A DNA stretch of 64,000 nucleotides from CAWEQW01 sp963811365 (GCA_963811365.1 CAWEQW010000006.1:124001-188000); one strand, 5' to 3'. Counted from the stretch's first letter, positions 32,747-41,710 are shown. Notes: a model not told the origin generated them from the sequence alone. Made by a program: numbers and translations.

Positions 32747-34021
32747 CTACGGGCGGGGAAGCGGTGGCGCGGGCGTTTCCGGACCGGCCCCCGCCTCGGA
32801 GAGCGCGTCGCGCAGCCCGAGGTGGTGGCGCGGCTCGGGAAGCCGGGCGGCGGCCACCGCGCTCAGCAGCAGCAGGGCGGCGAGTGCGCACAGGGACGGC
32901 GTGTAGGAGCCCGAGGACGTCCGGGTCAGCGCCATGAGCAGCACGAACAGCACGGAGGTCTGCCCGGCGAGCTGGATCAGCCCGTTGGAGGTGCCCTCGG
33001 GGGTCGGATAGGTGATCTCCGCGGCGTACTGCATCCCGATCGGCATCGCGCTGGTCATGAAGAAGCCGAGCACGAACGCCGCGGCGAACAGCCCGAGCAG
33101 CGTGCTCGCGAACGCGACGCCGAGCAGCGCCGGCGCGGCGACCCCGAGGGCGAGCACCAGGAAGGGCACCCGTCTGCGGGACCGGTCCGAGATCGCGGAG
33201 AGGACCACGGCGCCGATCACGCCGCCGAGGAGCAGCAGCGCGCCCATGCTGCCCGCGTCGCTGGAGGAGAAGCCGCGCGGCGCGACGATCTCCTCCACCC
33301 ACGTGGAGATCCCGTTGAACACCCCCATCGCGACGAAGGCGATGACCAGGAAGACCGCGAACGGCCGCACCGCGAGTGCGTGCCGGAGACCGACCAGCAT
33401 CACCGCGTGCGTGGTCGCCTGCTCGTCGTCCGGAGGGGCCGGCGGCCGGTCGCGCGCGACGACCACGAACACGATGCCGGCGAGCATCGCGCAGGCGCCG
33501 TACACCAGCTGCACCTCGGAGATCGAGAGGCTCCCGACCAGCAGCGGGGTCACCGCCAGGCCGATCCCCGCACCGAGCAGGTTGGCCAGCGTCACCAGGC
33601 TCACCGCCGTGGCCCGCTGCGACCGCGGGAACCAGTGGCCGGACATCGTGGTCCACGCGTTGAGCAGGAACGGCTGGGCGACCGCTGCGCCGAGGGTCGC
33701 CAGCAGCGCCGCCCAGTAGTGCGGTCCGACCAGTCCGCGGGCCAGTCCGGACACCCCGGCGAGCAGGCCACCGAAGCCGGCCGCGAAGCGCAGGCCGCGG
33801 CGGTCGATCAGGACCGACGCCGGGAGCGACAGGGGCAGGTAGACCACCATGAACGACATGGCGAGGGCCCCGATGGCCACGGCCGAGACGCCGTAGTAGC
33901 CCTGCGCCTCGCGGGTGACCGGGGCGTAGCCGATCCAGAGGATCTGGATCGTCAGGTTCACGCCCATGAACGCCGCCAGCACCACCCAGCGGTAGCCGGT
34001 CGCGCGTGCCGGGGACGCCAT
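32747..34021 (-). CDS. Major facilitator superfamily transporter
   Basis: The 424-residue protein has 12 predicted TM segments: WVVLAAFMGVNLTIQILWIG, VAIGALAMSFMVVYLPLSLP and others. The MFS loop 2-3 motif reads VLIDRRGLRFAAG and loop 8-9 AISDRSRRRVPF. The layout resembles FLVCR/oxalate-type MFS carriers. It is the first gene of the operon with the S1P-lyase-like enzyme (46 bp) and FGGY kinase, so it probably imports their substrate. TATCGT on the minus strand (34028-34033) ends 6 nt before the ATG at 34021, suggesting a leaderless start; the longer frame is not protein-like. Confidence 0.88.
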   Translation of the reverse strand: MASPARATGYRWVVLAAFMGVNLTIQILWIGYAPVTREAQGYYGVSAVAIGALAMSFMVVYLPLSLPASVLIDRRGLRFAAGFGGLLAGVSGLARGLVGPHYWAALLATLGAAVAQPFLLNAWTTMSGHWFPRSQRATAVSLVTLANLLGAGIGLAVTPLLVGSLSISEVQLVYGACAMLAGIVFVVVARDRPPAPPDDEQATTHAVMLVGLRHALAVRPFAVFLVIAFVAMGVFNGISTWVEEIVAPRGFSSSDAGSMGALLLLGGVIGAVVLSAISDRSRRRVPFLVLALGVAAPALLGVAFASTLLGLFAAAFVLGFFMTSAMPIGMQYAAEITYPTPEGTSNGLIQLAGQTSVLFVLLMALTRTSSGSYTPSLCALAALLLLSAVAAARLPEPRHHLGLRDALSEAGAGPETPAPPLPRP

Positions 34022-34253
34022 GGCCGAACGATAGCGATCCGCTCCCGTCCGCGCGGCAGGTTGCACCGACTCGCACGCCCGGTCCGACCCTGCCGGCAGC
34101 GCAGGGCACCCGCGGCAGCGCCAGGTTTCGGGACCAACGGCCTTGTGCCGCGACGACCTTTGCCTCTGGGGGCGGCGAGGCGGTGAGAGCGACGGTATTA
34201 CAAGGCCACGGGACTACCCCCGTGGTCGGTCCCGCCGGCACGAGGTGAACGCC

Positions 34254-34991
34254 ATGACGACGTATCGCAACCTCTGGACGGTGGTCGCGACCACTGTGGG
34301 GGCCATCGGCCTGATCGCCGCCTACCGCACGCTCACCCCGCTCGGCGTCATCGAGACCGGCCTGGCCTGCGGGCTCCTCGGCTGGACCACCGCGTGGTCC
34401 TGGCTGTCGGACTTCGGTCCGATACCGGCGAAGCGGCTGGCCGCGATCTCGGCGTGGACCGCCGTGATCAGCGTGGCGTTCTTCGGTGTCGTGATCGCGT
34501 TCGGGGGCTGGGCCCTGGTCGTGCTTCCCCCGCTGGTGCTCGGCTCCCCGCAGCTGATCGGCTGGGTGCGCAGCCGCAGGACCCGGCAGACCACCGACCG
34601 GGCGGCCGAGCAGGCGCGGCCGGAGCACCCCGACGACCAGCTTCCCCGGCTTCCCGAGGACCCGCTGGCGGCCCCGACGTACGCCGACGTGGTGCCGGGG
34701 ACCGTGGACCCGCCGGCGTCGCCGCTGCGCGACCTCCCGGCGCCCGACGCGATGACCGACAACGAGCTGTGCGCAGCCTGGCGCAAGAGCTACGTCGCCC
34801 TCGAACGGTGCAGCTCCACGGTCGGCCGGTCGGAGCTCGTCGAGCTCCGCCAGGGCTACCTGGACGAGCTGGCCACCCGCTACCCCGAGGCGTTCGCCGC
34901 CTGGCTGGCCTCGGGGGCTCGGGCCGCCGGAGACCCGAGCAGGTTCCTGGGTCGCGAGCACCACCGCAGCCGCCGCAAGCACCACAGCTGA
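34254..34991 (+). CDS. Hypothetical membrane protein
   Basis: The 245-residue protein has three to four hydrophobic helices in the first 110 residues (TVVATTVGAIGLIAAYRTL, GVIETGLACGLLGWTTAW, AAISAWTAVISVAFFGVVIA, WALVVLPPLVLGSPQLI). A cytosolic tail follows, with a proline-rich linker and MTDNELCAAWRKSYVALERC, ELVELRQGYLDELATRYPEAF, and a basic C-terminal HHRSRRKHH. The tail motif recurs in actinobacterial membrane proteins without assigned function. ATG 34254 has GAGG 8 nt upstream. A terminator follows. Confidence 0.7.
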   Translation: MTTYRNLWTVVATTVGAIGLIAAYRTLTPLGVIETGLACGLLGWTTAWSWLSDFGPIPAKRLAAISAWTAVISVAFFGVVIAFGGWALVVLPPLVLGSPQLIGWVRSRRTRQTTDRAAEQARPEHPDDQLPRLPEDPLAAPTYADVVPGTVDPPASPLRDLPAPDAMTDNELCAAWRKSYVALERCSSTVGRSELVELRQGYLDELATRYPEAFAAWLASGARAAGDPSRFLGREHHRSRRKHHS

Positions 34992-35049
34992 CCGGCCTCG
35001 GCGCAGCGGCGCGAGGCGGCCGCACCCGACGGACATCGGACCGCAGAGC

Positions 35050-35078
35050 AGCCGGCCCCGGAGGTACCGGGGCCGGCT
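35050..35078. terminator. Bidirectional hairpin terminator
   Basis: AGCCGGCCCCGG pairs perfectly with CCGGGGCCGGCT (12 bp, 5-nt loop), placed between the convergent membrane-protein gene and the 72-residue gene. Confidence 0.88.
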
Positions 35079-35098
35079 GTGCGCGCGGCAGTCCTGGG

Positions 35099-35317
35099 TC
35101 AGGTCGTGCGCCGGAACCCGGGGAAGCCGGGCGTCGCGTCATAGAGCAGGACGCCGTCGTCCACCAGGTCCCACGCGGTCGCGAGGATCTCGGCACGGTC
35201 GGCGATCGAGTCCGAGGCGACCGAGGCGACGACGTCCGCGGGCGTCCACGCGCCGTCGGTGACGGCGTCGGCGACGGCCTTGCGGAGGTTCTGCGGGTCG
35301 GTGTTGATCACCAGCAT
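35099..35317 (-). CDS. Small hypothetical protein, 72 residues
   Basis: The product reads MLVINTDPQNLRKAVADAV, then TPADVVASVASDSIADRAEIL and WDLVDDGVLLYDATPGFPG. It is acidic, regular and protein-like, with no signal or TM segment and no family recognised. The stop is next to a strong terminator hairpin, and AGGCACCCC precedes the ATG without a clear ribosome site. It is divergent from the PAS-ANTAR gene over about 295 bp, in which I could identify no clear promoter. Confidence 0.65.
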   Translation of the reverse strand: MLVINTDPQNLRKAVADAVTDGAWTPADVVASVASDSIADRAEILATAWDLVDDGVLLYDATPGFPGFRRTT

Positions 35318-35612
35318 GAGGGGTGCCTTCCTGGTTCTTCCGGGTTCTGGTCGGGTGGTGCGGGGCGAGGTGTCGGACTGCGGCATTCGCCCGCCATGTC
35401 CCAGCCTGCGCCGGCTCGGTCCGGACCGGACGGGTCCTAGGTCCCTGCTCGCCGGACAGTCGTCCCGAGCGGTCGCCGGTGGGTGGACCTTGGACACGCA
35501 GGAAAGGGCCGTTCGTCCCCGGTTACGGTACGGACGACTCAGGATGCCGCCAGCAGGGTGCGTGACACTGGCCACTGGGGGGTACGCCATAGCTGAGAGG
35601 GAGGCGGTGCTC

Positions 35613-36542
35613 GTGGACGACGTCGTCACGTCGCCTCTGACTGCCGCCGAGCAGCTCGACGCCATCGGCCAGGCCGTGATCACCACCACCCCCGACGGCG
35701 TCATCGTGTACTGGAACGCAGCGGCGGAGCGGCTGTACGGCTGGAGCGCCGAGGACGTGCTGGGACGCAACATCGCCGAGGTCACCGTGCCGCAGGTGGG
35801 GCAGCAGATCGCCGAGGACATCATGGCCGCGCTGAACAGCGGGACCGCGTGGTCCGGCGGCTTCCCGGTCTGTCGCAAGGACGGCTCGCTGTTCCCGGCG
35901 CTGGTCACCGACGCCCCCGTAGAGCGCGACGGCAGGCTGGTCGGCATCGTGGGCGTCTCCACCAACCTGGGCACGGCGCTCCAGCCGCTGCTCGAGCGGT
36001 CGACCGACGCGGCACTGGTGCTGCGCTCCGACGCGGTGGTCGCCTACGCCAGCCCCGCCGTGCGGCAGCTGTTCGGCTGGCATGCCGAGGACCTGGTCGG
36101 CTGCTCGATCATCCCCTTCCTGCACCCCGAGGACCGCGCGGCGCTGGCGGACTTCCTCGCCGAGGTGGTGGCCACTCCCGGCGCGCACCCGCCGCTCGAG
36201 CTGCGGGTGCGCAGCCACGAGAGCGAGGAGTGGACCTGGGCCGAGGCGGCGCTCACCAACCTGCTCGACGACCCGGTCGTGCGCGGCGTGGTCTGCAACC
36301 TGCGGCGCGCGGTCCGCCGGGAGGCGCTCGCCGCCGCGGAGGAGAAGGCCCGCCAGCTCCAGACCGCCCTGGACTCCCGGGTGCTGATCGAGCAGGCGAA
36401 GGGCTTCTTGAGCAGTGCGCTCGATGTGACCCCGGAGGCGGCGTTCGAGCGGCTGCGCGGGTACGCCCGCAGCAACCACCTCAGGGTCCACGACGTCGCG
36501 GCCCGCGTGGTCTGCGAGCGCCTCACCGACCTGCCGGAATGA
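35613..36542 (+). CDS. PAS-PAS-ANTAR regulator
   Basis: The 309-residue protein has two PAS domains (about residues 15-120: LDAIGQAVITTTPDGVIVYW, AERLYGWSAEDVLGRNIAEV; about 125-235: AALVLRSDAVVAYASPAVRQLFGWHAEDLVG). An ANTAR RNA-binding domain follows near 250-305, with VLIEQAKGFLSSALDVTPEAAFERLRGYARSNHLRVHDVAARVV. ANTAR proteins act as antiterminators on paired RNA hairpins; here PAS input would control this. GTG 35613 was chosen because GGGAGG lies 8 nt upstream. A second, stand-alone ANTAR gene follows, so the two may share targets. Confidence 0.9.
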   Translation: MDDVVTSPLTAAEQLDAIGQAVITTTPDGVIVYWNAAAERLYGWSAEDVLGRNIAEVTVPQVGQQIAEDIMAALNSGTAWSGGFPVCRKDGSLFPALVTDAPVERDGRLVGIVGVSTNLGTALQPLLERSTDAALVLRSDAVVAYASPAVRQLFGWHAEDLVGCSIIPFLHPEDRAALADFLAEVVATPGAHPPLELRVRSHESEEWTWAEAALTNLLDDPVVRGVVCNLRRAVRREALAAAEEKARQLQTALDSRVLIEQAKGFLSSALDVTPEAAFERLRGYARSNHLRVHDVAARVVCERLTDLPE

Positions 36543-36715
36543 CCGCTCGATCCGCCCCGGAATGACTATTGCCGCGGCCGTACAGGCGGCGATACCGTCG
36601 CCGGGACACGCCTGTTCGCGGTGACCGGCGGTCGCCACCCCGGCCCCGGTGGCTCCCGTGCCCAGGGAGGGCTCATGCACAGCTTCTCCAGCGCGCCCGA
36701 CGCAGGAACGTCGCG

Positions 36716-37015
36716 ATGACCACCTTCTCCGTCGCGGTCCGGGACACCCCCCGCCGCGCGACCTCCGACCCGGGACGGGTCGTCGTCGAGCAGGCCAAGG
36801 GCGCCCTGATGCTCCGCTACGGGATCAGCTCCTACGAGGCGCTGACCATCCTGACCGGCTGGGCGCGCGACGCCGAGGTCGGTCTCCAGCGGGTCGCCCG
36901 GCTCCTGATGACGGGGATCTGCCAGGGCGAGGTGTCCGACGAGGACGCCCTGCTCGTGCGCTGGCTCGAGCACCGGCTACGCACGGACCCCGAGCCGCGC
37001 CGCGCCGCCCGCTGA
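36716..37015 (+). CDS. Stand-alone ANTAR domain protein
   Basis: The 99-residue protein is little more than an ANTAR domain: VVVEQAKGALMLRYGISSYE, then ALTILTGWARDAEVGLQRVARLLM, matching the three-helix fold with the conserved EQAKG, followed by an acidic DEDALLVRWLEHRL tail. It lacks a sensory domain, so partner or ligand control is unknown. It lies 173 bp after the PAS-ANTAR gene; several small hairpins in the gap do not show the A1/G4 loop rule of known ANTAR targets. A long terminator follows. Confidence 0.85.
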   Translation: MTTFSVAVRDTPRRATSDPGRVVVEQAKGALMLRYGISSYEALTILTGWARDAEVGLQRVARLLMTGICQGEVSDEDALLVRWLEHRLRTDPEPRRAAR

Positions 37016-37072
37016 CCGGTCCCCGGCACCAGCCCGCCGGGCCCGGGGCGGCGGTCCACCATGGGATGCAGC

Positions 37073-37120
37073 CGAACCCGCCCTGCCCACGACGTACACC
37101 TCGTGGGCAGGGCAGGTTCG
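37073..37120. terminator. Long convergent terminator
   Basis: CGAACC and GCCCTGCCCACGA pair with TCGTGGGCAGGGC and GGTTCG, with one unpaired base per side, around an 8-nt loop. It separates the ANTAR gene from the convergent EEP gene, whose stop is at the hairpin edge. Confidence 0.9.
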
Positions 37121-38053
37121 TCATGGGAAGGTGAGACGGGCCGGCGGCGCGAACGCCCGCGGGAACCCGCTGCCGTCGACGGTGACGTCGGTGACCACCA
37201 CGGGGTGGTCGGTGGTCCGCTGGACCAGCGGGCTGCGGTCCTCGACGTACCCGCTGAACCCGACCGCCCGCCGCCGGACACCGAAGACCCAGTCGACGTA
37301 GTGCGGCCGCCGCGCGTCGCAGACGCCCTTCACGTGCGAGCCGCCGCGCGCCGCCTTCATCGCCGCCTCGCCGGTCATCCGGCAGAAGTACCGCCGCCGG
37401 CTGTTCATGTCACCGGTGAGGAACAGCGGGACGCCGGTCTGGTTCAGCCGGTTCGCCACGGCGATCTCGATCGTGGTGGCCTGGCGCCGCCAGCGGCCCT
37501 GGTTCGGGTAGCGGCCGGCGTCGGCGGGGTTGTGGAAGTTGGCGAACCACACCAGGATCCCGCTCGCCCTGTTCTGGAGCAGGACCACGGGCATCGCCCG
37601 CAGGTGACCGTCGAAGTAGGGGATGTCGACGGTCGAGGACCGGACCAGCTCCCACTGGTCGGTGCGCCAGCCGATGGAGTTGTCGGTGTCCTTCTGCTTG
37701 AGCGCGAAGCCGGGGTAGACGGCCCAGTGGCCGCCGGTGATCGCCAGGAAGGCGCTGAGCTGGTCGCCCTGCATCTCCTGGAAGCCCACGACGTCGACGC
37801 CGTGCCGGTCGAGGAGCTGCACGGCCCAGCCGATCCGGGTGGCCCCGACGGCGCGGGCTCCTCCCGGCGGGGTGTGGCTGCTGCCGAGCACGTTGAAGGT
37901 GCTGAGGGTGAAGTGCGCCGCCGGCACCGGGGTCGCCGCAGCCCTCCCAAGCTGCGTCGATCCAGGCCCCGCGACGGTCACCGCCAGCATCGCTGACATC
38001 AGGAACGCGAGGGAGGCGCGCCTCGGCCGCCTCCCGCAGTGAATTGCTCGCAT
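37121..38053 (-). CDS. Secreted endonuclease/exonuclease/phosphatase (EEP) family protein
   Basis: The 310-residue protein has a signal peptide (RRASLAFLMSAMLAVTVAG, cleavage near AAA-T at about 40). The EEP fold follows: FTLSTFNVLGSSH, VVGFQEMQGDQLSAFL with the metal-binding Glu, WFANFHNP, LFLTGDMNSRR (the GDxN active-site motif), YVDWVFGV and TTDHPVVVTDV with the final catalytic His. It could be an extracellular nuclease or phosphodiesterase. On the minus strand TACAGT (38060-38065) ends 6 nt before the ATG, so the mRNA may be leaderless. Confidence 0.88.
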   Translation of the reverse strand: MRAIHCGRRPRRASLAFLMSAMLAVTVAGPGSTQLGRAAATPVPAAHFTLSTFNVLGSSHTPPGGARAVGATRIGWAVQLLDRHGVDVVGFQEMQGDQLSAFLAITGGHWAVYPGFALKQKDTDNSIGWRTDQWELVRSSTVDIPYFDGHLRAMPVVLLQNRASGILVWFANFHNPADAGRYPNQGRWRRQATTIEIAVANRLNQTGVPLFLTGDMNSRRRYFCRMTGEAAMKAARGGSHVKGVCDARRPHYVDWVFGVRRRAVGFSGYVEDRSPLVQRTTDHPVVVTDVTVDGSGFPRAFAPPARLTFP

Positions 38054-38099
38054 CTCCCGACTGTAAGACGTCCGAGATGGGTGTGATGGGTGTTTCGGG

Positions 38100-39317
38100 T
38101 CAATCGTCGCTCCTGTCTGGACTGTGCAACGCGACGAGCAGCTCCAGCACCCGCCGCGGGTCCTCGAGCCGGTCCCCGAACAGCTCGCGCACCTGGGTCA
38201 TCCGGTAGCGCACCGTCTGCGCGTGCACGTGCAGGTCCCGCGCGACGTCCTCCCGTCGGCCCTGATGCAGCAGCCAGGAGCGCAACGTCTCGGCGAGCCG
38301 CTCGGCGACCGCCGGCCGCAGACCGTCGAGCGGCGCCAGGGCCCGGGCCCGCAGGTCGGCCGCCGCGTCGGCGTCCGCCCCGAGCACCAGCTCGGGAAGC
38401 ACCTCCTCGGTGTCCAACGGCTGCTCGGCCGCCGGCGCCACGTCACGGGCGCGCACCGTCCGCTGGTACGACGTGCGCGCGAGTGTCCAGGGCCGCGCCG
38501 GCCCGACGACGGATCGGCGACCCCGCAGCACCCGCATGAGGTGCGTGCGCCCGGCACCCTCGGCGTCCGGCACCAGCAGCAGCACCAGCCCGGCGTCGTC
38601 GGCGAGGCCGGGGAGGTCGTCGACCACGAGCGTCGCCGCCCCGAGCAGCGCGGCCACGCCGCGAGCCTGCGGCGCGGCGACCAGCACCGCGGTGAGCGTC
38701 CTCGGGGTGGTCCAGTCGGCCTGATCCGCGGCCTCGGCAAGCGCGTCCGGTCCGGCGCCGGCCAGGAGCTGGCGGCCGAGCCGCTCCAGGCGCCGTTCGC
38801 GGAGCCGCCCGGACCGGCTCAGCTCGTCGGTGTGCCCGGCCACGCTCGCCGCGGACAGCTCGTCGATGTAGGCGAAGACCAGCTCGGCGAACCGGCCCAT
38901 CGTCGCGGCCGGCAGCCCGGCCTGCGCGGCCGTGGCCGCGAGCTCGCGCCAGGACACCCGCGCACCCACCCGGTACGCCGACAGCAGGGCGTCCATGCTG
39001 CGGCCGCTGCGGGCCTCGCCGCGCCCGAGCGCGTAGGCACCCTCGAGCGTGGCGGCGAGCGGATGGCTCGGGTCGGACCCCCGTGGCCCGGAGGCCAGCT
39101 TGAGGAAGCCGCCGAGCGCCATCCGGACCGCCCGCTCGACGTTGACGCCCATCTCTCCGCTCAGCGCACCGGCGTAGCTCGGCACCTCGACCATGATCAC
39201 CCCGACCGTCTCCCCGGCGACCGTGGCGAGCCGTTCCCGCATCGCCGCGGCGACCTGCGGCTCCAGGGCGAGGTCGGCCGCACCCCGGGCCGTGGGGCTG
39301 GGTGTGGTCTCGGTCAC
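38100..39317 (-). CDS. PucR/CdaR-family transcriptional regulator
   Basis: The 405-residue protein has an N-terminal helical region with ERAVRMALGGFLKLA and LLSAYRVGARVSWRELAATA, a middle GGDEF-like degenerate segment, and the C-terminal PucR helix-turn-helix: LRSWLLHQGRREDVARDLHVH, then AQTVRYRMTQVRELFGDRLEDP. GTG 39317 has GGAGGAG 8 nt upstream. It is divergent from the ferredoxin-reductase/desaturase pair across 85 bp, which makes it the likely regulator of fatty-acid desaturation, though this is inferred from position only. Confidence 0.88.
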   Translation of the reverse strand: MTETTPSPTARGAADLALEPQVAAAMRERLATVAGETVGVIMVEVPSYAGALSGEMGVNVERAVRMALGGFLKLASGPRGSDPSHPLAATLEGAYALGRGEARSGRSMDALLSAYRVGARVSWRELAATAAQAGLPAATMGRFAELVFAYIDELSAASVAGHTDELSRSGRLRERRLERLGRQLLAGAGPDALAEAADQADWTTPRTLTAVLVAAPQARGVAALLGAATLVVDDLPGLADDAGLVLLLVPDAEGAGRTHLMRVLRGRRSVVGPARPWTLARTSYQRTVRARDVAPAAEQPLDTEEVLPELVLGADADAAADLRARALAPLDGLRPAVAERLAETLRSWLLHQGRREDVARDLHVHAQTVRYRMTQVRELFGDRLEDPRRVLELLVALHSPDRSDD

Positions 39318-39402
39318 CGCCTGTCTCCTCCGAACAGTTCTCCGCTGTCGATTCACTCGAAGAGGTCAGGTCTTCACCCCTTCCAGACGACATCCTAGAA
39401 CG

Positions 39403-40488
39403 GTGAGCATCTCCGTCCGGCCTTCGCGCCCCGCCCTGCGTGACGGCCTCGTCCGGTTCGCCGAGCAGGTCACCACGCCGCTGCTGCCCGCCGACTACCT
39501 CGACCTCTTCCTCCCGCTGCGCTCGGGCGCGGACCTGCGCGGCCGGGTCGTCGAGGTGCACCCCGAGACCCGGGACGCCGTCACGCTCGTGATCCGGCCC
39601 GGCCGCGGCTGGGCCGGTCACGAGCCCGGGCAGTACGTCCGCATCGGCGTGGACGTCGACGGCGTACGTCAGTGGCGCGCCTACTCGCTCACCTCGCGCA
39701 CCGGACGCCCGGACGGCCGGATCAGCATCACGGTGAAGGCGATCGCCGACGGCACCGTCAGCAACCACCTGGTGCGACGGGCGCGGCCCGGCATGACCGT
39801 GCAGCTGGACCAGGCCACCGGGGATTTCGTGCTTCCGTCCCCGGCACCCGCGAAGGTGCTGTTCCTGACCGCCGGGAGCGGCATCACCCCGGTGATGGGC
39901 ATGCTGCGCAGCCACCGCGAGGCGCTCACCGACGTCGTGGTGGTGCACTCCGCGCCGACGCCGGCCGACGTGGTGTTCGGCGGCGAGCTGCGGATGCTGG
40001 CCCGCCACGGCGCACTGAGGCTCCTCGAGCGGCACACCGACACCGACGGCCTGCTCGACCCGGCCGAGCTCGACGAGCTCGTCCCCGACCTCGCGGAGCG
40101 GGAGACCTGGGCGTGCGGGCCGACCGGGCTGCTGGACGCCGCGCAGGCCGCCTGGGACGCCCGCGGCCGCAGCGCCCGGCTGCACACCGAGCGCTTCCGG
40201 CCGAGCGTGCTCGTCGCCGGAGAGGGCGGCCGGGTCACCTTCTCGCGCACCGGTACGACGGTGCAGGCCGACGGCGCCACGCCGCTGCTCGACGCCGGCG
40301 AGCGGGCCGGCGTGCTGATGCCCTCGGGCTGCCGGATGGGCATCTGCTTCGGCTGCGCCACCCCGTTGCGCGAAGGAGCCGTGCGCGACCTCCGCAACGG
40401 CGAGCTCACCACGGCCGCGCCGGGCGACGGGGTCGTCGTGCAGACCTGCATCTCCGCGGCCGCCGGCCCCTGCGACCTCGACCGCTGA
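39403..40488 (+). CDS. Ferredoxin reductase with C-terminal 2Fe-2S domain (desaturase electron donor)
   Basis: The 361-residue protein combines an FAD barrel (RAYSLTSRTGRPDGRISITVK), an NAD(P) fold (KVLFLTAGSGITPVMGML, WACGPTGLLDAAQ) and a plant-type 2Fe-2S ferredoxin with CRMGICFGCATPL and a fourth Cys in VVQTC. It matches the mycobacterial Rv3230c type, which feeds electrons to the acyl-CoA desaturase DesA3. The desaturase gene follows 46 bp downstream, strongly supporting that pairing. The GTG at 39403 fits the typical N-terminus; the extra upstream frame overlaps the divergent regulator. Confidence 0.92.
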   Translation: MSISVRPSRPALRDGLVRFAEQVTTPLLPADYLDLFLPLRSGADLRGRVVEVHPETRDAVTLVIRPGRGWAGHEPGQYVRIGVDVDGVRQWRAYSLTSRTGRPDGRISITVKAIADGTVSNHLVRRARPGMTVQLDQATGDFVLPSPAPAKVLFLTAGSGITPVMGMLRSHREALTDVVVVHSAPTPADVVFGGELRMLARHGALRLLERHTDTDGLLDPAELDELVPDLAERETWACGPTGLLDAAQAAWDARGRSARLHTERFRPSVLVAGEGGRVTFSRTGTTVQADGATPLLDAGERAGVLMPSGCRMGICFGCATPLREGAVRDLRNGELTTAAPGDGVVVQTCISAAAGPCDLDR

Positions 40489-40534
40489 CCGCCCAATGCG
40501 ACTCCGCACCTCGCCACCCTCGAAGGAGACTCCC

Positions 40535-41701
40535 ATGACCGTGCTCGAGAACAAGGACCTCAACCCGGCCGCACATCTGACGCCTGCCGACATCGAGGCG
40601 CTCGGCGTCGAGCTCGACGCGATCCGCCAGCAGGTCGTCGACAGCCGCGGCGACCGCGACGCGGCGTACATCCGGTCGGTGATCGCCGCGCAGCGCAGGC
40701 TCGAGCTCGCCTCCCGCGGCGTACTGCTGGTCTCGCTCCTCCCGCCGGCGTGGCTCGCCGGCACCGTCGGGCTCGCGGTCGCGAAGATCCTGGAGAACAT
40801 GGAGATCGGGCACAACGTCATGCACGGCCAGTGGGACTGGATGCGCGACCCGAAGATCCACTCCACGACCTGGGAGTGGGACAACGCCTCGCCGTCGGAG
40901 CAGTGGAAGCACTCGCACAACGAGCTGCACCACACGTACACCAACGTCATCGGCCGCGACAACGACCTCGGCTACGGCATCATGCGCGTCGACGAGGACC
41001 AGCGCTGGCACCCGCTCTACCTGGCCCAGCCCCTGTGGAACCTCCTCAACGCCTGCTTCTTCGAGTACGGCATCGCGGCGTACGACCTGGAGCTGGGCAG
41101 GAACCTCAGGTCCGCGAAGCGGCGCAGCAGCCCGGCGTTCCGCGCCCGCGGGCGGCAGGTGCTGGGCAAGATCCGGGCGCAGGTCACCAAGGACTACGTC
41201 GTGCACCCGCTGCTGTCGGGGCCGTCGGCGCTCAGCACGCTGACGGCGAACGCGACCGCCAACCTGGCCCGCAACCTGTGGACGCACTCGGTGATCATGT
41301 GCGGCCACTTCCCCGAGGGCGTGGAGACCTTCTCGCGGCGCTCGATCGAGGGCGAGACCCGCGGGGAGTGGTACCTGCGGCAGATGCTGGGCTCGGCGAA
41401 CATCGACGGCAGCAGGCTGCTGCACCTGATGACCGGCAACCTGTCGTACCAGATCGAGCACCACCTGTTCCCGGACCTGCCGAGCAACCGCTACCAGGAG
41501 ATCGCGCCCAAGGTGCGGGACCTGTTCGAGCGGTACGGGCTCAGCTACACGACCGGGCCGCTGCCGCGGCAGGTGGGCTCGGCGTGGAGCAAGGTGCTCC
41601 GGCTGTCGCTGCCCAACGACTTCCGGGCGACCGCGGCCGCTCGGGTGGTCGCGCTCGCCGCGCCGGTGCGCGGCGATGCCGCCGACGGCGAGGCCGCGTA
41701 G
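40535..41701 (+). CDS. Membrane fatty-acid (acyl-CoA) desaturase, DesA3-like
   Basis: The 388-residue protein has the three histidine boxes of di-iron membrane desaturases: HNVMHGQ, HSHNELHHTYTN and QIEHHLFPDLP. Hydrophobic stretches (GVLLVSLLPPAWLAGTVGLA) lie before box 1 and around the NATANLARNLWTHSV region. These enzymes introduce a double bond in stearoyl- or palmitoyl-CoA using electrons from the partner reductase encoded just upstream. AAGGAG precedes the ATG by 6-7 nt. A PucR-like regulator upstream may adjust membrane fluidity genes. Confidence 0.93.
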   Translation: MTVLENKDLNPAAHLTPADIEALGVELDAIRQQVVDSRGDRDAAYIRSVIAAQRRLELASRGVLLVSLLPPAWLAGTVGLAVAKILENMEIGHNVMHGQWDWMRDPKIHSTTWEWDNASPSEQWKHSHNELHHTYTNVIGRDNDLGYGIMRVDEDQRWHPLYLAQPLWNLLNACFFEYGIAAYDLELGRNLRSAKRRSSPAFRARGRQVLGKIRAQVTKDYVVHPLLSGPSALSTLTANATANLARNLWTHSVIMCGHFPEGVETFSRRSIEGETRGEWYLRQMLGSANIDGSRLLHLMTGNLSYQIEHHLFPDLPSNRYQEIAPKVRDLFERYGLSYTTGPLPRQVGSAWSKVLRLSLPNDFRATAAARVVALAAPVRGDAADGEAA

Positions 41702-41710
41702 CGCCGGCCC

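Noticed and set aside
36543..36715. Hairpins between the two ANTAR genes as ANTAR-binding RNA
   Set aside because: Their loops are not six-nucleotide with A1 and G4 as in known targets; they may be only chance GC dyads.
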